DNA of 64,000 nt from NCBI GenBank assembly GCA_013002305.1, contig JABDKG010000096.1, positions 50,550 through 114,549 on the forward strand, read 5' to 3'. The DNA comes from Hellea sp. Its GTDB lineage: Bacteria; Pseudomonadota; Alphaproteobacteria; Caulobacterales; Maricaulaceae. The notes below the pieces were generated by a model. The model had not been told where the DNA came from and ran no database searches. It worked only from the letters and a program-made list of their open reading frames with translations. Numbering within the stretch: position 1 is the first letter of the stretch; each line of letters starts with the position of its first letter. This document shows positions 27,172 through 36,640 of this stretch, piece after piece. The position numbers were made by a program, and so were the translations under genes.

Positions 27172-28085
27172 TGAGCGACGTTCTGAGTTTGAAACCCAGC
27201 TATTACGAAGCTCTCAAACGCCTTACTCTCGAATTGGCCGGTGTTCATCTCGGCGAAGATCATGCTTTTTTGGTGGAAACCAGACTCGGGGCTCTGGCCC
27301 GGCAGGAGGGATATCAAAGTCTCAATAAGATGATTGACGATCTTTTTGGGCAGGGACAAACGCGCCTTGCCGTCAAGGTCGTATCGTCATTGCTGGAGCG
27401 TGATACACATTTCAATCCTGATCCAAAGGGGATGAAGGCGATTGAAGAATTCTTATTTCCACAGCTGCTCAGCCTGTCCGGTTCCGACCGAATTCGGATA
27501 TTGTCGTTTGCTTGCAGTAGCGGGCAAGAGCCCTATTCACTGGCAATTTTGGCCGATAAATTCCAAAAATCCCATCCAAATTTTTCATTTGAGATTTTGG
27601 GCGTGGATTACCCGTCGCCGTCTCTGAGCCGAGCTCAAGAAGGCATATATACGCATTTCGAGGTTCAGCGCGGATTACCGATAAGAGACCTCATTACCTA
27701 TTTTGACCGGGTCGGTGAAAATTGGTGCATTAAGGACGTGCTTCGAGAATCTGTCAGTTTCAGAGAATTTCACCTACTCTCTAAACTGGATTCGCTTGGC
27801 CAGTTTGATTTGGTTTTGTTTCGCAATAGTTTGGCACATTATTCATCAGCGGCGCAAATTCGGGTGATCAGAAGCCTATCGTCAATTGTCAAAGCCGAAC
27901 GTTATATCATGTTTGGTGCGGAAGAGGCTTTGCCGACATCCGGTTATAATTTTGATCCCATTGAGGGTCATCCGCATGTGTTGATAAAACATGCCTCGCC
28001 AATTGAAATCGAACCGGAGGAAGAGCGTCAATTAATGCCAATCATCAAATATAACGCATCAGATGACCACAAAGAATCCGCCTAG
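27171..28085 (+). CDS. CheR-like methyltransferase (divergent)
   Basis: A 304-residue protein with the CheR layout: N-terminal helices, then ILSFACSSGQEPYSLAI for S-adenosylmethionine binding, FEILGVDYPSPSL, and FDLVLFRNSLAHYSS in place of the usual DLIFCRNVLIYF. The segment normally reading TTNETSFFRD is ERDTHFNPD, so the substrate-facing motif is altered. CheR methylates chemoreceptor Glu residues. No chemoreceptor gene is near, so the target may be different. It ends 2 nt before the end of the convergent protease gene. Confidence 0.82.
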   Translation: MSDVLSLKPSYYEALKRLTLELAGVHLGEDHAFLVETRLGALARQEGYQSLNKMIDDLFGQGQTRLAVKVVSSLLERDTHFNPDPKGMKAIEEFLFPQLLSLSGSDRIRILSFACSSGQEPYSLAILADKFQKSHPNFSFEILGVDYPSPSLSRAQEGIYTHFEVQRGLPIRDLITYFDRVGENWCIKDVLRESVSFREFHLLSKLDSLGQFDLVLFRNSLAHYSSAAQIRVIRSLSSIVKAERYIMFGAEEALPTSGYNFDPIEGHPHVLIKHASPIEIEPEEERQLMPIIKYNASDDHKESA

Positions 28086-28087
28086 GT

Positions 28088-29509
28088 TTATTTAACTGCA
28101 ATAAACAAATTTGTTCCCTCGCGTTCAACGCTGAGCGCTACAGGCCCTTCTCTATTGTCGTTTATTTCGCGAAAATCCTTCAAGTCCGTGACCTGCTTAG
28201 ACCCAATTTTTCGAATAATGTCTCCTCGGCGTAGCCCCGCTTTCGCGGCATCGGAATTAGGCGTTACGCTGGCGACATAGACTCCGGATTGCCCTTCGCG
28301 CAGCTCCATTTCTTCGGGAATATCGGTCAGACGGGCACCAGAGAAAGTCTCAGATCCGGAAGATTTGTTCGCGCTTTTTGTCGACTGGCTTGCGGTTTCA
28401 AGGTCGCTTTCGACAGCTTCTACGCCGATACGGGTCGTCCGGCGGCGACCATCCCGAAGATAGGTCAAGTCTGCACGGTTGCCGGGCTCGACTAAGCTCA
28501 CGGCATTTCGAATATCGTTAGAGTCCAAAATATCTTCGCCGTTAAAACCGACAATGATATCGCCCGATTTGAGACCGGCTTTATCCGCAGGACTTTCCTC
28601 AACCACATCATTGACAAGGGCCCCGTTCATGGTTGCCAGATTCATAGCTTGCTGAAGCGTCGGATCAATATCGCGGATAGAAACGCCGATCCGGCCGCGC
28701 CGAACCTCACCATAATCGATCAACTGGTTCATCACATTCTCTGCCAGACGAACCGGAACCGCAAATCCGATCCCGTTATTACCGCCAGAGCGCGAAATGA
28801 TCATCGTATTAATTCCGATAAGTTCGCCCTTGGAGTTAATCAATGCGCCGCCGGAATTTCCCGGATTGATCGACGCGTCAGTCTGGATCATGTCTTGCAA
28901 GCGATCGCCGCCTTGCACAGCGCGGCCGGTTGCGCTGACAATACCCGAGGTCACTGTATGCTGAAGGCCAAATGCATTTCCAATGGCTATCACATAATCT
29001 CCGACACGCGTTGAATCGGTAGGCGCAAAAGCTATATCCGTCAGGTTGGAGGCTTCTATTTTTAGCACAGCCAGATCGGTGCGCGGGTCGCCGCCGACAA
29101 GGCTTGCGACGAGTTCGCGCTTATCCTGCAAGGTTACTATGACTTCGTCAGCATTTTCGACAACATGGTTATTGGTCAGAATATATCCATTGCCGGCGTC
29201 GACAATAACCCCGGAACCGATAGAGCCGCCGCGGCGGGATTCCGGAAGAGAATCGCCAAAGAACCGCTCGAGTAATTCATTGCGGTTTGAATTGGCTGGT
29301 TGAGATTTACCTTCAGTTCGAATGCTGACGACTGCAGGCGTCACCCGATCCAGAAGCGGTGCCATGGTTAATACACCGCGTTCCTGATCCACAGTCATAG
29401 CCGCGTTTTGGCCAAAGGGCAGGCCGAAGAAATCATTATTCTGGGATATAGCCGCCGGTGACGATATTAGCAAAACGCCAAGAGCCGTACCAAATAGGAA
29501 TTTGCGCAT
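28088..29509 (-). CDS. degP: Do/DegP-family periplasmic serine protease
   Basis: A 473-residue HtrA-type protease and chaperone that degrades or refolds damaged periplasmic proteins. It has a signal peptide (MRKFLFGTALGVLLISSPAA). The catalytic triad is intact: His115 (TNNHVVE), Asp145 (RTDLAVLK) and Ser219 (GNSGGAL). Two PDZ domains follow (about 265-360, and 385-473, including AGLRRGDIIRKIGSK). GAGGAG precedes the ATG. Whether it is DegP, DegQ or MucD is not decided by the sequence. Confidence 0.93.
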   Translation of the reverse strand: MRKFLFGTALGVLLISSPAAISQNNDFFGLPFGQNAAMTVDQERGVLTMAPLLDRVTPAVVSIRTEGKSQPANSNRNELLERFFGDSLPESRRGGSIGSGVIVDAGNGYILTNNHVVENADEVIVTLQDKRELVASLVGGDPRTDLAVLKIEASNLTDIAFAPTDSTRVGDYVIAIGNAFGLQHTVTSGIVSATGRAVQGGDRLQDMIQTDASINPGNSGGALINSKGELIGINTMIISRSGGNNGIGFAVPVRLAENVMNQLIDYGEVRRGRIGVSIRDIDPTLQQAMNLATMNGALVNDVVEESPADKAGLKSGDIIVGFNGEDILDSNDIRNAVSLVEPGNRADLTYLRDGRRRTTRIGVEAVESDLETASQSTKSANKSSGSETFSGARLTDIPEEMELREGQSGVYVASVTPNSDAAKAGLRRGDIIRKIGSKQVTDLKDFREINDNREGPVALSVEREGTNLFIAVK

Positions 29510-29704
29510 TTTTACTCCTCATTACCTAATAAAAGTTACCTAGATTTAGTTTATAGAAGCTAGGCTTCAAGATGCGGACACAGAATCTGACGATTTTGTA
29601 ACGATTGACGCGGCGGCCAACAGAAATGCATAGGGGGCAAAACATAATTTCTATTGCAGCGATGTGACTGCCCATGAGATAAGAAGATAGAATTTGGACG
29701 AGAT

Positions 29705-30466
29705 ATGACACCTTTTATTGACGAACGCCGAAAACCTTCCCGGATAAGACCGATCAAAGCTATTGGTCATATGCGCAAACTTTTGCGCGACAATGAGGAT
29801 ACGGAGCAGGTTTTCCATATTATGGACGCGCTGAACGGAAATAATATGGTCCGTAAGCTTGGGGCTTTCGCCAAAACTGAAAAAGGTGCAGCCTGTCTTA
29901 AGCGCAAGTGCGAACTCCCTGAAATATTAGACGATCATGCCACATTGAAAGGCCTGCCCGACGGTACGGTCGGCCGGGCTTATGTCGCTTTCATGGAGCG
30001 TGAAGGATTGACGGCGGCAGGTTTGGTCGAGGAAAGCGAAAAATGGTTTGAAGGCCAGGAGCGGTTCGAGGACGATTTTGATTTTTACGGTCGCAGGATG
30101 CGTGACACGCATGATTTGCTGCATGTCCTGACCGGCTATGGCCGCGATCAACTTGGCGAGACATCGGTACTGGCCTTTAGCCATGCGCATAATGGCGGGT
30201 TTGGGAATTTATTTATTGCCTATATCGGCGCTCGGGACTTGGCCAAAAAGGCTCCGAAATCGGCGAGAATTATGGATAGTGTTCGCGAAGCTCGCAAGCA
30301 TGGACGCGAGAGTCTTCCGCTGATGCCTGAGGATATTGTTGCCCTGTTAAGAGAGCCGTTGGAATCTGCGCGAAAAAGACTGAATTTTCAGGTGCCTAAG
30401 GCCTATAAGGCGGCTCTGGATGAGCTACAAAACTCAGGACATCTAGGTCAGCTATCTGCCGCTTAA
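29705..30466 (+). CDS. coq4: Ubiquinone biosynthesis protein Coq4
   Basis: A 253-residue Coq4-family protein. The zinc motif HDLLH is at 136-140 in MRDTHDLLHVLTGYGRD, followed by LGETSVLAFSHAH and later LPLMPEDI near the end. Coq4 is needed for ubiquinone synthesis in mitochondria; alphaproteobacterial members are the bacterial relatives. A recent proposal gives it a role in C1 hydroxylation and decarboxylation of the ring (recalled, not checked). The gene is isolated from other ubi genes here. Confidence 0.88.
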   Translation: MTPFIDERRKPSRIRPIKAIGHMRKLLRDNEDTEQVFHIMDALNGNNMVRKLGAFAKTEKGAACLKRKCELPEILDDHATLKGLPDGTVGRAYVAFMEREGLTAAGLVEESEKWFEGQERFEDDFDFYGRRMRDTHDLLHVLTGYGRDQLGETSVLAFSHAHNGGFGNLFIAYIGARDLAKKAPKSARIMDSVREARKHGRESLPLMPEDIVALLREPLESARKRLNFQVPKAYKAALDELQNSGHLGQLSAA

Positions 30467-30483
30467 TCTAGCCTAGGTTAAGC

Positions 30484-30693
30484 CTAACGATGGCGTCCCG
30501 TCTCAACGCCCATTAAATTGATCAGATGTACAATCAAGGTGAACCCTGTGGCTAATGCCGCAAGGGTCGGGATTATCCACGGGATAATCGGCGCTTTATA
30601 GGATTCTCGTTTCTGAAAATGTTTATAAAAACAAAATACGCCGATTAATGCGCAGGCCAAAAGGCCAATTAGGGTCAAATTTCGGTCGGTCAT
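30484..30693 (-). CDS. Small two-TM membrane protein
   Basis: A 69-residue protein, not recognised. Two hydrophobic helices are evident: TLIGLLACALIGVFCFYK and IPTLAALATGFTLIVHLI. The loop is short and basic (KHFQKRESYK). AGAAGAG stands about 5 nt upstream of the ATG. It is convergent with coq4, 17 nt apart. The coding potential is moderate, but both the membrane pattern and the ribosome site support a real gene. Confidence 0.5.
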   Translation of the reverse strand: MTDRNLTLIGLLACALIGVFCFYKHFQKRESYKAPIIPWIIPTLAALATGFTLIVHLINLMGVETGRHR

Positions 30694-31002
30694 TACACTC
30701 TTCTACCTTATTGTCGCACGCGACTATCAAACTTGCTCAAAATGGCAACAATAAAATCGTCATGATGTGATTTTGTGCGCAAAATACTGAAAATAAATAC
30801 GGCATTAAAGGTAAAATATTGCGTTAACTTGCCATATTGAGGAAATAAATACTAAAAATCTGAAACCTGTGGTTTTTATGTCACGGTATGATCAAAAACA
30901 CAGTCAGCATAGAGTAAGACTTGCATCGCTCTGGGTGCATCATTAAAGAACCGTAATGGATTACCTATAAATTTTCAGCATGATTTTCTGAAGGGGAAAA
31001 TA
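30694..31002. other. Intergenic leader of the TonB receptor gene (309 nt)
   Basis: AT-rich gap with the ribosome site AAGGGG at its end. A TGTGA half-site near 30763 has no proper partner. No convincing hairpin, RNA gene or short ORF was seen. It probably holds the receptor promoter and a long 5' leader. Confidence 0.5.
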
Positions 31003-34000
31003 ATGACATCTATTGATTTGAAAAAATTACTATTGGGCACGACCCTGATATCAGGGTTCGCCGTCTTTACGGCAACTCCGACTTTCGCCCAAACAACCGA
31101 TACACCGGTTGAAGTCACAACAGCCGACGACAATGCGGATGATGAAGATGATGATAATGAAATCGTCGTCACCGGTTCGCGTCTTAAGAAAAGTACTTTT
31201 AGTTCTGTCGCACCATTACTGGTTATTGATACCGATTTAGCGACTGACCAAGGTCTTTTGAACCCGGTTGAAATTTTGCAGACATCATCAACAGCCGGTG
31301 GTCAGCAGATTGACTCATCATTTGGCGGATTTGTTCTGGATAACGGTCCGGAATCAGAAACCATCGACCTTCGCGGTCTGGGTGCCAACCGTACGCTCGT
31401 TATGATCAACGGACGCCGCTTGGTTCCAGGTGGTGTTGAAGGTGCGCCGACGCAGCCTTCTATCAACGCCGTTCCTTTCACCATGATCGAAACTATCGAT
31501 ATTCTAACTGACGGCGCTTCATCCGTATACGGTTCTGACGCCGTTGCCGGCGTTATTAACGTTATCCTGAAGGATGACTTTGACGGTCTGGAAATTGACA
31601 TAAGTGCTGACGCTCCAGAGCAGGGCGCCGGCGAAGATTACACAATCGGTGCCAGTTACGGTATCAATGGTGACCGCGGATTTATTGGCGCAGCTGTTGA
31701 ATATGATTATCAGGATGCAGTAGCTCAATCTGATCGTGATTTCTGGGCCGGTTGTGACCGTAACCTCGAAGTTACAGAATCCGGCGAGTTCCGGTCTGTC
31801 GATCTGGCGGCTGCTGACGTTGCTAACCAGCTCGGCCTGACCCGCGAAACAAGCGGATGTATTCCGTCCCGTCTGACACAGCGCTTTATCGCTGGCAGCT
31901 TTGGCTCGATTTATTATCAGCCGGGCATTGCCAACTCATTCGTACCTGGGTTCTCTGAATCTTCATTGTTCAGTGTTCCGATTGACGGAAATGGTGACGG
32001 CGAAGTCGATGTGGCTTTCCAGAACTTCTCGCCCAACGGCCAGCAGGCTGAAGATCGCGACATTATTAATGAGCAAAAACTCTGGTCGGCAATGCTAACA
32101 GGTGAGCTAACGCTCGAAGGGTCAGCAAATGTCACGCCTTACTTTGAGGTTCTTTATAATAATATCGAAACAGATCGTACCAGCGGACAACCACAGTTGT
32201 TCCCATTTGTACCGTCGAACAATCCATTTAACCCATGTAACATCAATCAGCCAAATGGCGTCGATTGTAATGCAGCCTATAACAGCCTGCTTCTGTCTCC
32301 AAACTATCTAAACCTGTTTGAGCAGTATTATACAAATGCTGAACTGAGCGGAACCGATAACTGTTTTGGTCTGGCTGTTTTTGGTCCCGGCGTTTGTAAC
32401 CCGGCCAACTTTGGTTTGTTGCTGCCGACAGGCCAGTCCCTCACTGCTCGTCCGGTTATCGGTATTCGCGGTGATCGTAACCGCGTTGAAACCGAACGGA
32501 CACAAGCCCGTATCGTTGGTGGTGTCAAAGGTGACCTGCCGTTCATGAACTTTGGATCCTTCAAAGATTGGTCATTTGATGCTTACGGCATGCATTCTTG
32601 GTCTGACGGAACATCGTCCCGTTCAGGTATTCGCGAAGATAGACTGGATTATTCTTTGGGTTATCACCCAATCACAGGTGCCGTTCTGAACGCGCCATGT
32701 GAACCGATTCAGGGCCTTGACGCTGATATCGCTGCAGGTTGTGTACCGGTAAACCTGTTTGCGCCTTCTCTATATGAAGTGGCAAATGCCGGTGAATTCG
32801 CCTCACAAGCCGAACGTGACTATTTGTTCGACTCGCGTGATTTCGACACGCACACCTCTTTAACCGTATTTGATGCGATTATCCAAGGTGACGTATTCTC
32901 ACTGCCAGGCGGTGATGTTTCCGTTCTCTTGGGTGCTCAGTTCCGTGAAGATGGACTGAATTCACAGCCGGATAACATTGCCCGTGACGGGCTGTTCTTT
33001 GGTTTCTTTAGTGACCAGGGCGCGACCGGTACACGGACAACCAAAGAGCTTTATGGCGAGACATTTATTCCGCTGGGTACGGGAAAACCGTTCTTCCGCG
33101 AACTCAATGTTGAACTTGCCGGACGTCTGACAGACGACGAGTTTTACGGCACCAACGAAACATGGAGCGCGAAAGTTGGATATCGTCCAGTTGACTCGCT
33201 CTTGTTTCGCGGTACTGCCGGAACGTCTTTCCGTGCGCCTAACTTGCGTGAATTGTTCCTGAACGGACAAACCGGTTTCGGAACAATTGCCGATCCATGT
33301 GCGGTGCCAGACGCAGCCTATAACCCGCTGACAATGACCTACAATCCTGCTAACGACACACGGACTCAGGTAACCTTGGATAATTGCCGCGCTGCCGGTA
33401 TTGATCCGACATCATTCTTGGCCGGTCAGTTCAGTGCTTATTCTGTTGAATCCAGTGCGGGTGGAGCCAAGGACCTTGATCCTGAAACATCTGACAGCTA
33501 CACGCTGGGTGCGGCTTTTGAACAGCCATTCACAGACGCGTTCGACTTGGATATGGGTGTGACTTACTACTCAATCGAAATTGACAATACTGTGATTGAG
33601 CCGGGTACAGCCTTTATCGTGGATGATTGTTACAATCAGCAAGCTAACTTCAGCTCTGCTTTCTGTAGCCGGATCACACGTGACTTTAATGACCCGGCAA
33701 ATCCTGGCGTCATTTCATTCATCGATCGTGGCTTCATCAACCGTGACAAAGAAACGGCCAAAGGTTGGGATTTCAATGCTCACCTGCAAAAAGATGGTAT
33801 TGCCATCGGCGACCGCTCTATCGACGTTGGTGTCCGCACAAACTGGAACCGCACGACTGAACGGAACTTTATCCAGTCCAATGCAGGCGTCACAAACGAA
33901 GATGATGTTGTCGGCGAGTTTTATTTTCCAAAATGGCGTGGTCTGATCACTCCATATGTTGAAATGGACAAGTTCCGCTTCACTTGGTCTACGCAGTTTG

Positions 34001-34365
34001 TTGACGACGTTACGCTCGACAATGACAATGAAGATCTTGAAGCTCTGGGTCTGACAGATGCATCTGGTAATCGGATCTTCACAAACTATGTCGATAGCGG
34101 CAATGTTGTGACCTGCGGCGGACCAGCTCGCGGCGACGTCAACTGTTCACCGGTTTACACAGCTGACGATTACTGGCTCCACAACGCCTCTATTCGTTAT
34201 ACAGGTGATGACTGGGGTTTGACAGTTGGTGTTGCTAACGTCTTTGATAAGGCGCCGCCGCAAGTTGACCCTGCCTATGTCTTCTCAGTCTCCAACTCTG
34301 TTGTTGGTGGTGGATACGACTTGAACGGCCGCGAATTCTTTGCTCGCTTGCAGAAGCGTTTCTAG
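31003..34365 (+). CDS. TonB-dependent outer-membrane receptor
   Basis: A 1120-residue receptor. A signal peptide (to TPTFAQ) is followed by an acidic stretch and the TonB box NEIVVTGSR. The plug domain has IDLRGLGANRTLVMINGRR and a YGSDAVAGVINVILK segment. The rest is a beta-barrel ending GREFFARLQKRF, with the terminal Phe needed for Bam assembly. Codon use is noticeably biased to GGT, GTT, CGT and AAC, suggesting strong expression. A secreted S9 peptidase and a DUF547 protein follow in the same direction. The substrate (peptide, metal or sugar) is not shown by the sequence. A strong terminator follows. Confidence 0.95.
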   Translation: MTSIDLKKLLLGTTLISGFAVFTATPTFAQTTDTPVEVTTADDNADDEDDDNEIVVTGSRLKKSTFSSVAPLLVIDTDLATDQGLLNPVEILQTSSTAGGQQIDSSFGGFVLDNGPESETIDLRGLGANRTLVMINGRRLVPGGVEGAPTQPSINAVPFTMIETIDILTDGASSVYGSDAVAGVINVILKDDFDGLEIDISADAPEQGAGEDYTIGASYGINGDRGFIGAAVEYDYQDAVAQSDRDFWAGCDRNLEVTESGEFRSVDLAAADVANQLGLTRETSGCIPSRLTQRFIAGSFGSIYYQPGIANSFVPGFSESSLFSVPIDGNGDGEVDVAFQNFSPNGQQAEDRDIINEQKLWSAMLTGELTLEGSANVTPYFEVLYNNIETDRTSGQPQLFPFVPSNNPFNPCNINQPNGVDCNAAYNSLLLSPNYLNLFEQYYTNAELSGTDNCFGLAVFGPGVCNPANFGLLLPTGQSLTARPVIGIRGDRNRVETERTQARIVGGVKGDLPFMNFGSFKDWSFDAYGMHSWSDGTSSRSGIREDRLDYSLGYHPITGAVLNAPCEPIQGLDADIAAGCVPVNLFAPSLYEVANAGEFASQAERDYLFDSRDFDTHTSLTVFDAIIQGDVFSLPGGDVSVLLGAQFREDGLNSQPDNIARDGLFFGFFSDQGATGTRTTKELYGETFIPLGTGKPFFRELNVELAGRLTDDEFYGTNETWSAKVGYRPVDSLLFRGTAGTSFRAPNLRELFLNGQTGFGTIADPCAVPDAAYNPLTMTYNPANDTRTQVTLDNCRAAGIDPTSFLAGQFSAYSVESSAGGAKDLDPETSDSYTLGAAFEQPFTDAFDLDMGVTYYSIEIDNTVIEPGTAFIVDDCYNQQANFSSAFCSRITRDFNDPANPGVISFIDRGFINRDKETAKGWDFNAHLQKDGIAIGDRSIDVGVRTNWNRTTERNFIQSNAGVTNEDDVVGEFYFPKWRGLITPYVEMDKFRFTWSTQFVDDVTLDNDNEDLEALGLTDASGNRIFTNYVDSGNVVTCGGPARGDVNCSPVYTADDYWLHNASIRYTGDDWGLTVGVANVFDKAPPQVDPAYVFSVSNSVVGGGYDLNGREFFARLQKRF

Positions 34366-34390
34366 AGAAAAATAAATATAAAAATGAAGA

Positions 34391-34416
34391 GCCGCTGGTT
34401 TTCCAGCGGCTTTTTT
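34391..34416 (+). terminator. Rho-independent terminator after the TonB receptor gene
   Basis: GCCGCTGG (34391-34398), TTTT loop, CCAGCGGC (34403-34410), then six T residues. A perfect 8-bp stem, 25 nt after the stop codon. Confidence 0.95.
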
Positions 34417-34488
34417 GTTGGCAGTAAGCGAACTGTTACTGGCTTCGAAATAGCTAACCCATTGATTCATATAAGTTCATCTGGCGAA

Positions 34489-34510
34489 CATCAGATAAAC
34501 ATCAGATAAA
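34489..34510 (+). repeat. Tandem 11-bp direct repeat upstream of the S9 peptidase gene
   Basis: CATCAGATAAA occurs twice back to back (34489-34499 and 34500-34510). This is one helical turn apart, so two regulator molecules could sit on the same face. It lies about 75 nt upstream of the ATG, between the receptor terminator and the peptidase gene. Confidence 0.55.
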
Positions 34511-34558
34511 TTTCAGCCAATCTTATTTGTCATCGGCGGTTTTTTTGGATACGGAACA

Positions 34559-34576
34559 CTCAATTTTAAAATTGAG
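34559..34576. promoter_or_regulatory. 18-bp perfect palindrome overlapping the S9 peptidase ribosome site
   Basis: CTCAATTTTAAAATTGAG is its own reverse complement. The right end forms part of the GAGG Shine-Dalgarno sequence (34574-34577) of the peptidase gene (ATG at 34586). It could be a regulator site or a hairpin that hides the ribosome site. Confidence 0.6.
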
Positions 34577-34585
34577 GATATCCCT

Positions 34586-36571
34586 ATGAAACGATTACTT
34601 GCTTTGTCTTGCGCGCTGTTTGCTTTTTCCGCAGCAACTTTAAACGTCACACCTTTGGCACACGCGGCCGAGGCCGCCGTCGAACCTTTTCCGGTGGAGT
34701 ATTGGGCCGTGCGGGATCAGATTAGCAATGTATCCATATCACCAGACGGTAAGAAGCTAGCCTTTATGAAAATTGCCAGCCGCGCAGGCAATCCTGTGAT
34801 CGAGATACGTGATGTTAGTAATTTGGCCGGTGACCCATATACAGTCGGCGGCAAAAATATGGAGATCACGAGTTTCTCTTGGGTTTCTGCAAACGATATG
34901 ATTGTGGAGTTCAGAGATCAAGTCAGCAATAAAATCGACGGTTTCAACCAGGGCGCCTATAAGGGAAAAGTCGCTCATTTCGACGTTCGTACAAAGAAGT
35001 TTACGGACTATAGTGTAGAGTCTCGTCGCAAAGTCAGATTTGTCGAATTTATCAATGCACTTCCGGATGAGCCTGATCATATCCTTGTTCGTATTTACGA
35101 ATATGCGAGAGATTCCAAAAACTCCGGTTTAGAATCCGATTATCACAAGCTCAATATGCGGAACCAGAAGAAGTCTTTGGTTCTCAGCGGAGAAACCGAA
35201 TATGAAAATATCCGGTTTGACAAAGACGGTAATCCGCGCTTCGCCGTTCAGAGCGTTGGCAATGACTGGGTCTATTACCACCGCGACCCTGCTGCAACCG
35301 AATGGAAAGAATATTATCGCCTGCCTCAAAGCAGCTTTGAAGAGTTTACCTATGGCGGCGTTGTAGACGGGGATCCGGATCGTATCTATGTGATTGCCAA
35401 TAATGGTCACGACCGCGCCGGCCTTTGGAAATTTAATGTCCGGACCAAAGCATTTGAAGACCTTGTATACCGGGATGATAAAGTTGATGTCTGGGGGACT
35501 GTCCGGCATTCCAACACCTGGGGTAAACCCGGACTGGTTACCGGTGTTTCGACCTTTAAAGACAAGTTTCACTATAAGATGTTCGACCCGGCCGAAGAAG
35601 CAATTCTGAACCGGTTCAAGTCATCGATTGCCAATGCCGGTCTCGTCCGGATTACGTCCCGTTCCAAAGACGGGCAGGTTATGATTGTCAGTAATATATC
35701 AGACCGCGACCCCGGAACATTCTATTTGTATGACGCAGGTTCAAGCAAGTTTATGAAGATCGGCAGCACTAATGGTCTTTTAAAAGCCGAAGGTCTGTCC
35801 GAAGTGCGTTATATCACCTATCCGGCCCGCGATGGCAAAACCATTCCGGGTTTCTTAACGGTTCCAAATGGCGACGGCCCGCATCCGTTGGTTGTGATGC
35901 CGCACGGTGGTCCATTCGTCCGCGAAGTTGTTCTGTTTGATGACTGGGCACAGATGCTGGCCAATAATGGCTATATGGTCCTACAGCCGCAATATCGCGG
36001 ATCTCAAGGCTATGGCATTGATTTTTATACAACGGCATTCATGGAAGGCGGCGAGGGCGGCTATAAAATGCAGGACGACAAGGATGACGGCGTAAAATAC
36101 CTGATTTCTCAGGGCCAGGTCGATAAAGATAAAGTCGCCTTCTTTGGTTGGTCCTACGGGGGTTACGCCGCTTTAATCGCGGCTGCCCGTCAGCCTAATC
36201 TGTATAATTGTGCAATTGCAGGTGCCGCGGTCGCGGATAATTTCCAGCAGATCAATTATTATCGTTCTTTCCTGGACAAAGAGTCGGCGCAAGGTTTAGA
36301 GCAGCTCAATTTCTGGACAGATAGTGTCAATCCGATCGACGAAGTCGAAAATGTCAATATTCCACTTCTCGTCATTCATGGAACGATTGATCAACGTGTG
36401 CCGGTCAAACATGCCAAGAAATATGTCGACAAGCTTAAGAGCAAGAAAATTCCGCACAAATATATCAAGCTCAAAGATGCGGACCATTTCTCGAACACGC
36501 TGTTTTACGATCATAAAATGGAATTTTATCCGGCGATGCTTGACTTCCTCAAAAACGATTGCGGAATGTAA
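34586..36571 (+). CDS. Secreted S9-family prolyl oligopeptidase-like peptidase
   Basis: A 661-residue exported peptidase (signal peptide ending AHAAEA). The N-terminal part is a WD/beta-propeller-like region with repeated strands (SPDGKKLAFM at about 53-62). The alpha/beta-hydrolase end holds Ser523 in GWSYGGYAAL, an Asp in HGTIDQRVPV and a His in KDADHFSN. It probably cleaves short peptides outside the cytoplasm. It follows a TonB receptor after a terminator and shares direction with a DUF547 gene; a peptide-scavenging set is an inference. Confidence 0.92.
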   Translation: MKRLLALSCALFAFSAATLNVTPLAHAAEAAVEPFPVEYWAVRDQISNVSISPDGKKLAFMKIASRAGNPVIEIRDVSNLAGDPYTVGGKNMEITSFSWVSANDMIVEFRDQVSNKIDGFNQGAYKGKVAHFDVRTKKFTDYSVESRRKVRFVEFINALPDEPDHILVRIYEYARDSKNSGLESDYHKLNMRNQKKSLVLSGETEYENIRFDKDGNPRFAVQSVGNDWVYYHRDPAATEWKEYYRLPQSSFEEFTYGGVVDGDPDRIYVIANNGHDRAGLWKFNVRTKAFEDLVYRDDKVDVWGTVRHSNTWGKPGLVTGVSTFKDKFHYKMFDPAEEAILNRFKSSIANAGLVRITSRSKDGQVMIVSNISDRDPGTFYLYDAGSSKFMKIGSTNGLLKAEGLSEVRYITYPARDGKTIPGFLTVPNGDGPHPLVVMPHGGPFVREVVLFDDWAQMLANNGYMVLQPQYRGSQGYGIDFYTTAFMEGGEGGYKMQDDKDDGVKYLISQGQVDKDKVAFFGWSYGGYAALIAAARQPNLYNCAIAGAAVADNFQQINYYRSFLDKESAQGLEQLNFWTDSVNPIDEVENVNIPLLVIHGTIDQRVPVKHAKKYVDKLKSKKIPHKYIKLKDADHFSNTLFYDHKMEFYPAMLDFLKNDCGM

Positions 36572-36578
36572 TTTTAAG

Positions 36579-36601
36579 GCGGGCCGGATATTCCGGTCCG
36601 C
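36579..36601 (+). other. Strong hairpin between the S9 and DUF547 genes
   Basis: GCGGGCCGGA (36579-36588), TAT, TCCGGTCCGC (36592-36601): a 10-bp stem with one G-T pair. No T run follows, so it is probably an RNA-processing or stability hairpin rather than a full terminator. Confidence 0.6.
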
Positions 36602-36640
36602 AATCCCCATCTGGCGCTTCAAATGCGCAAGGAGAGATAA

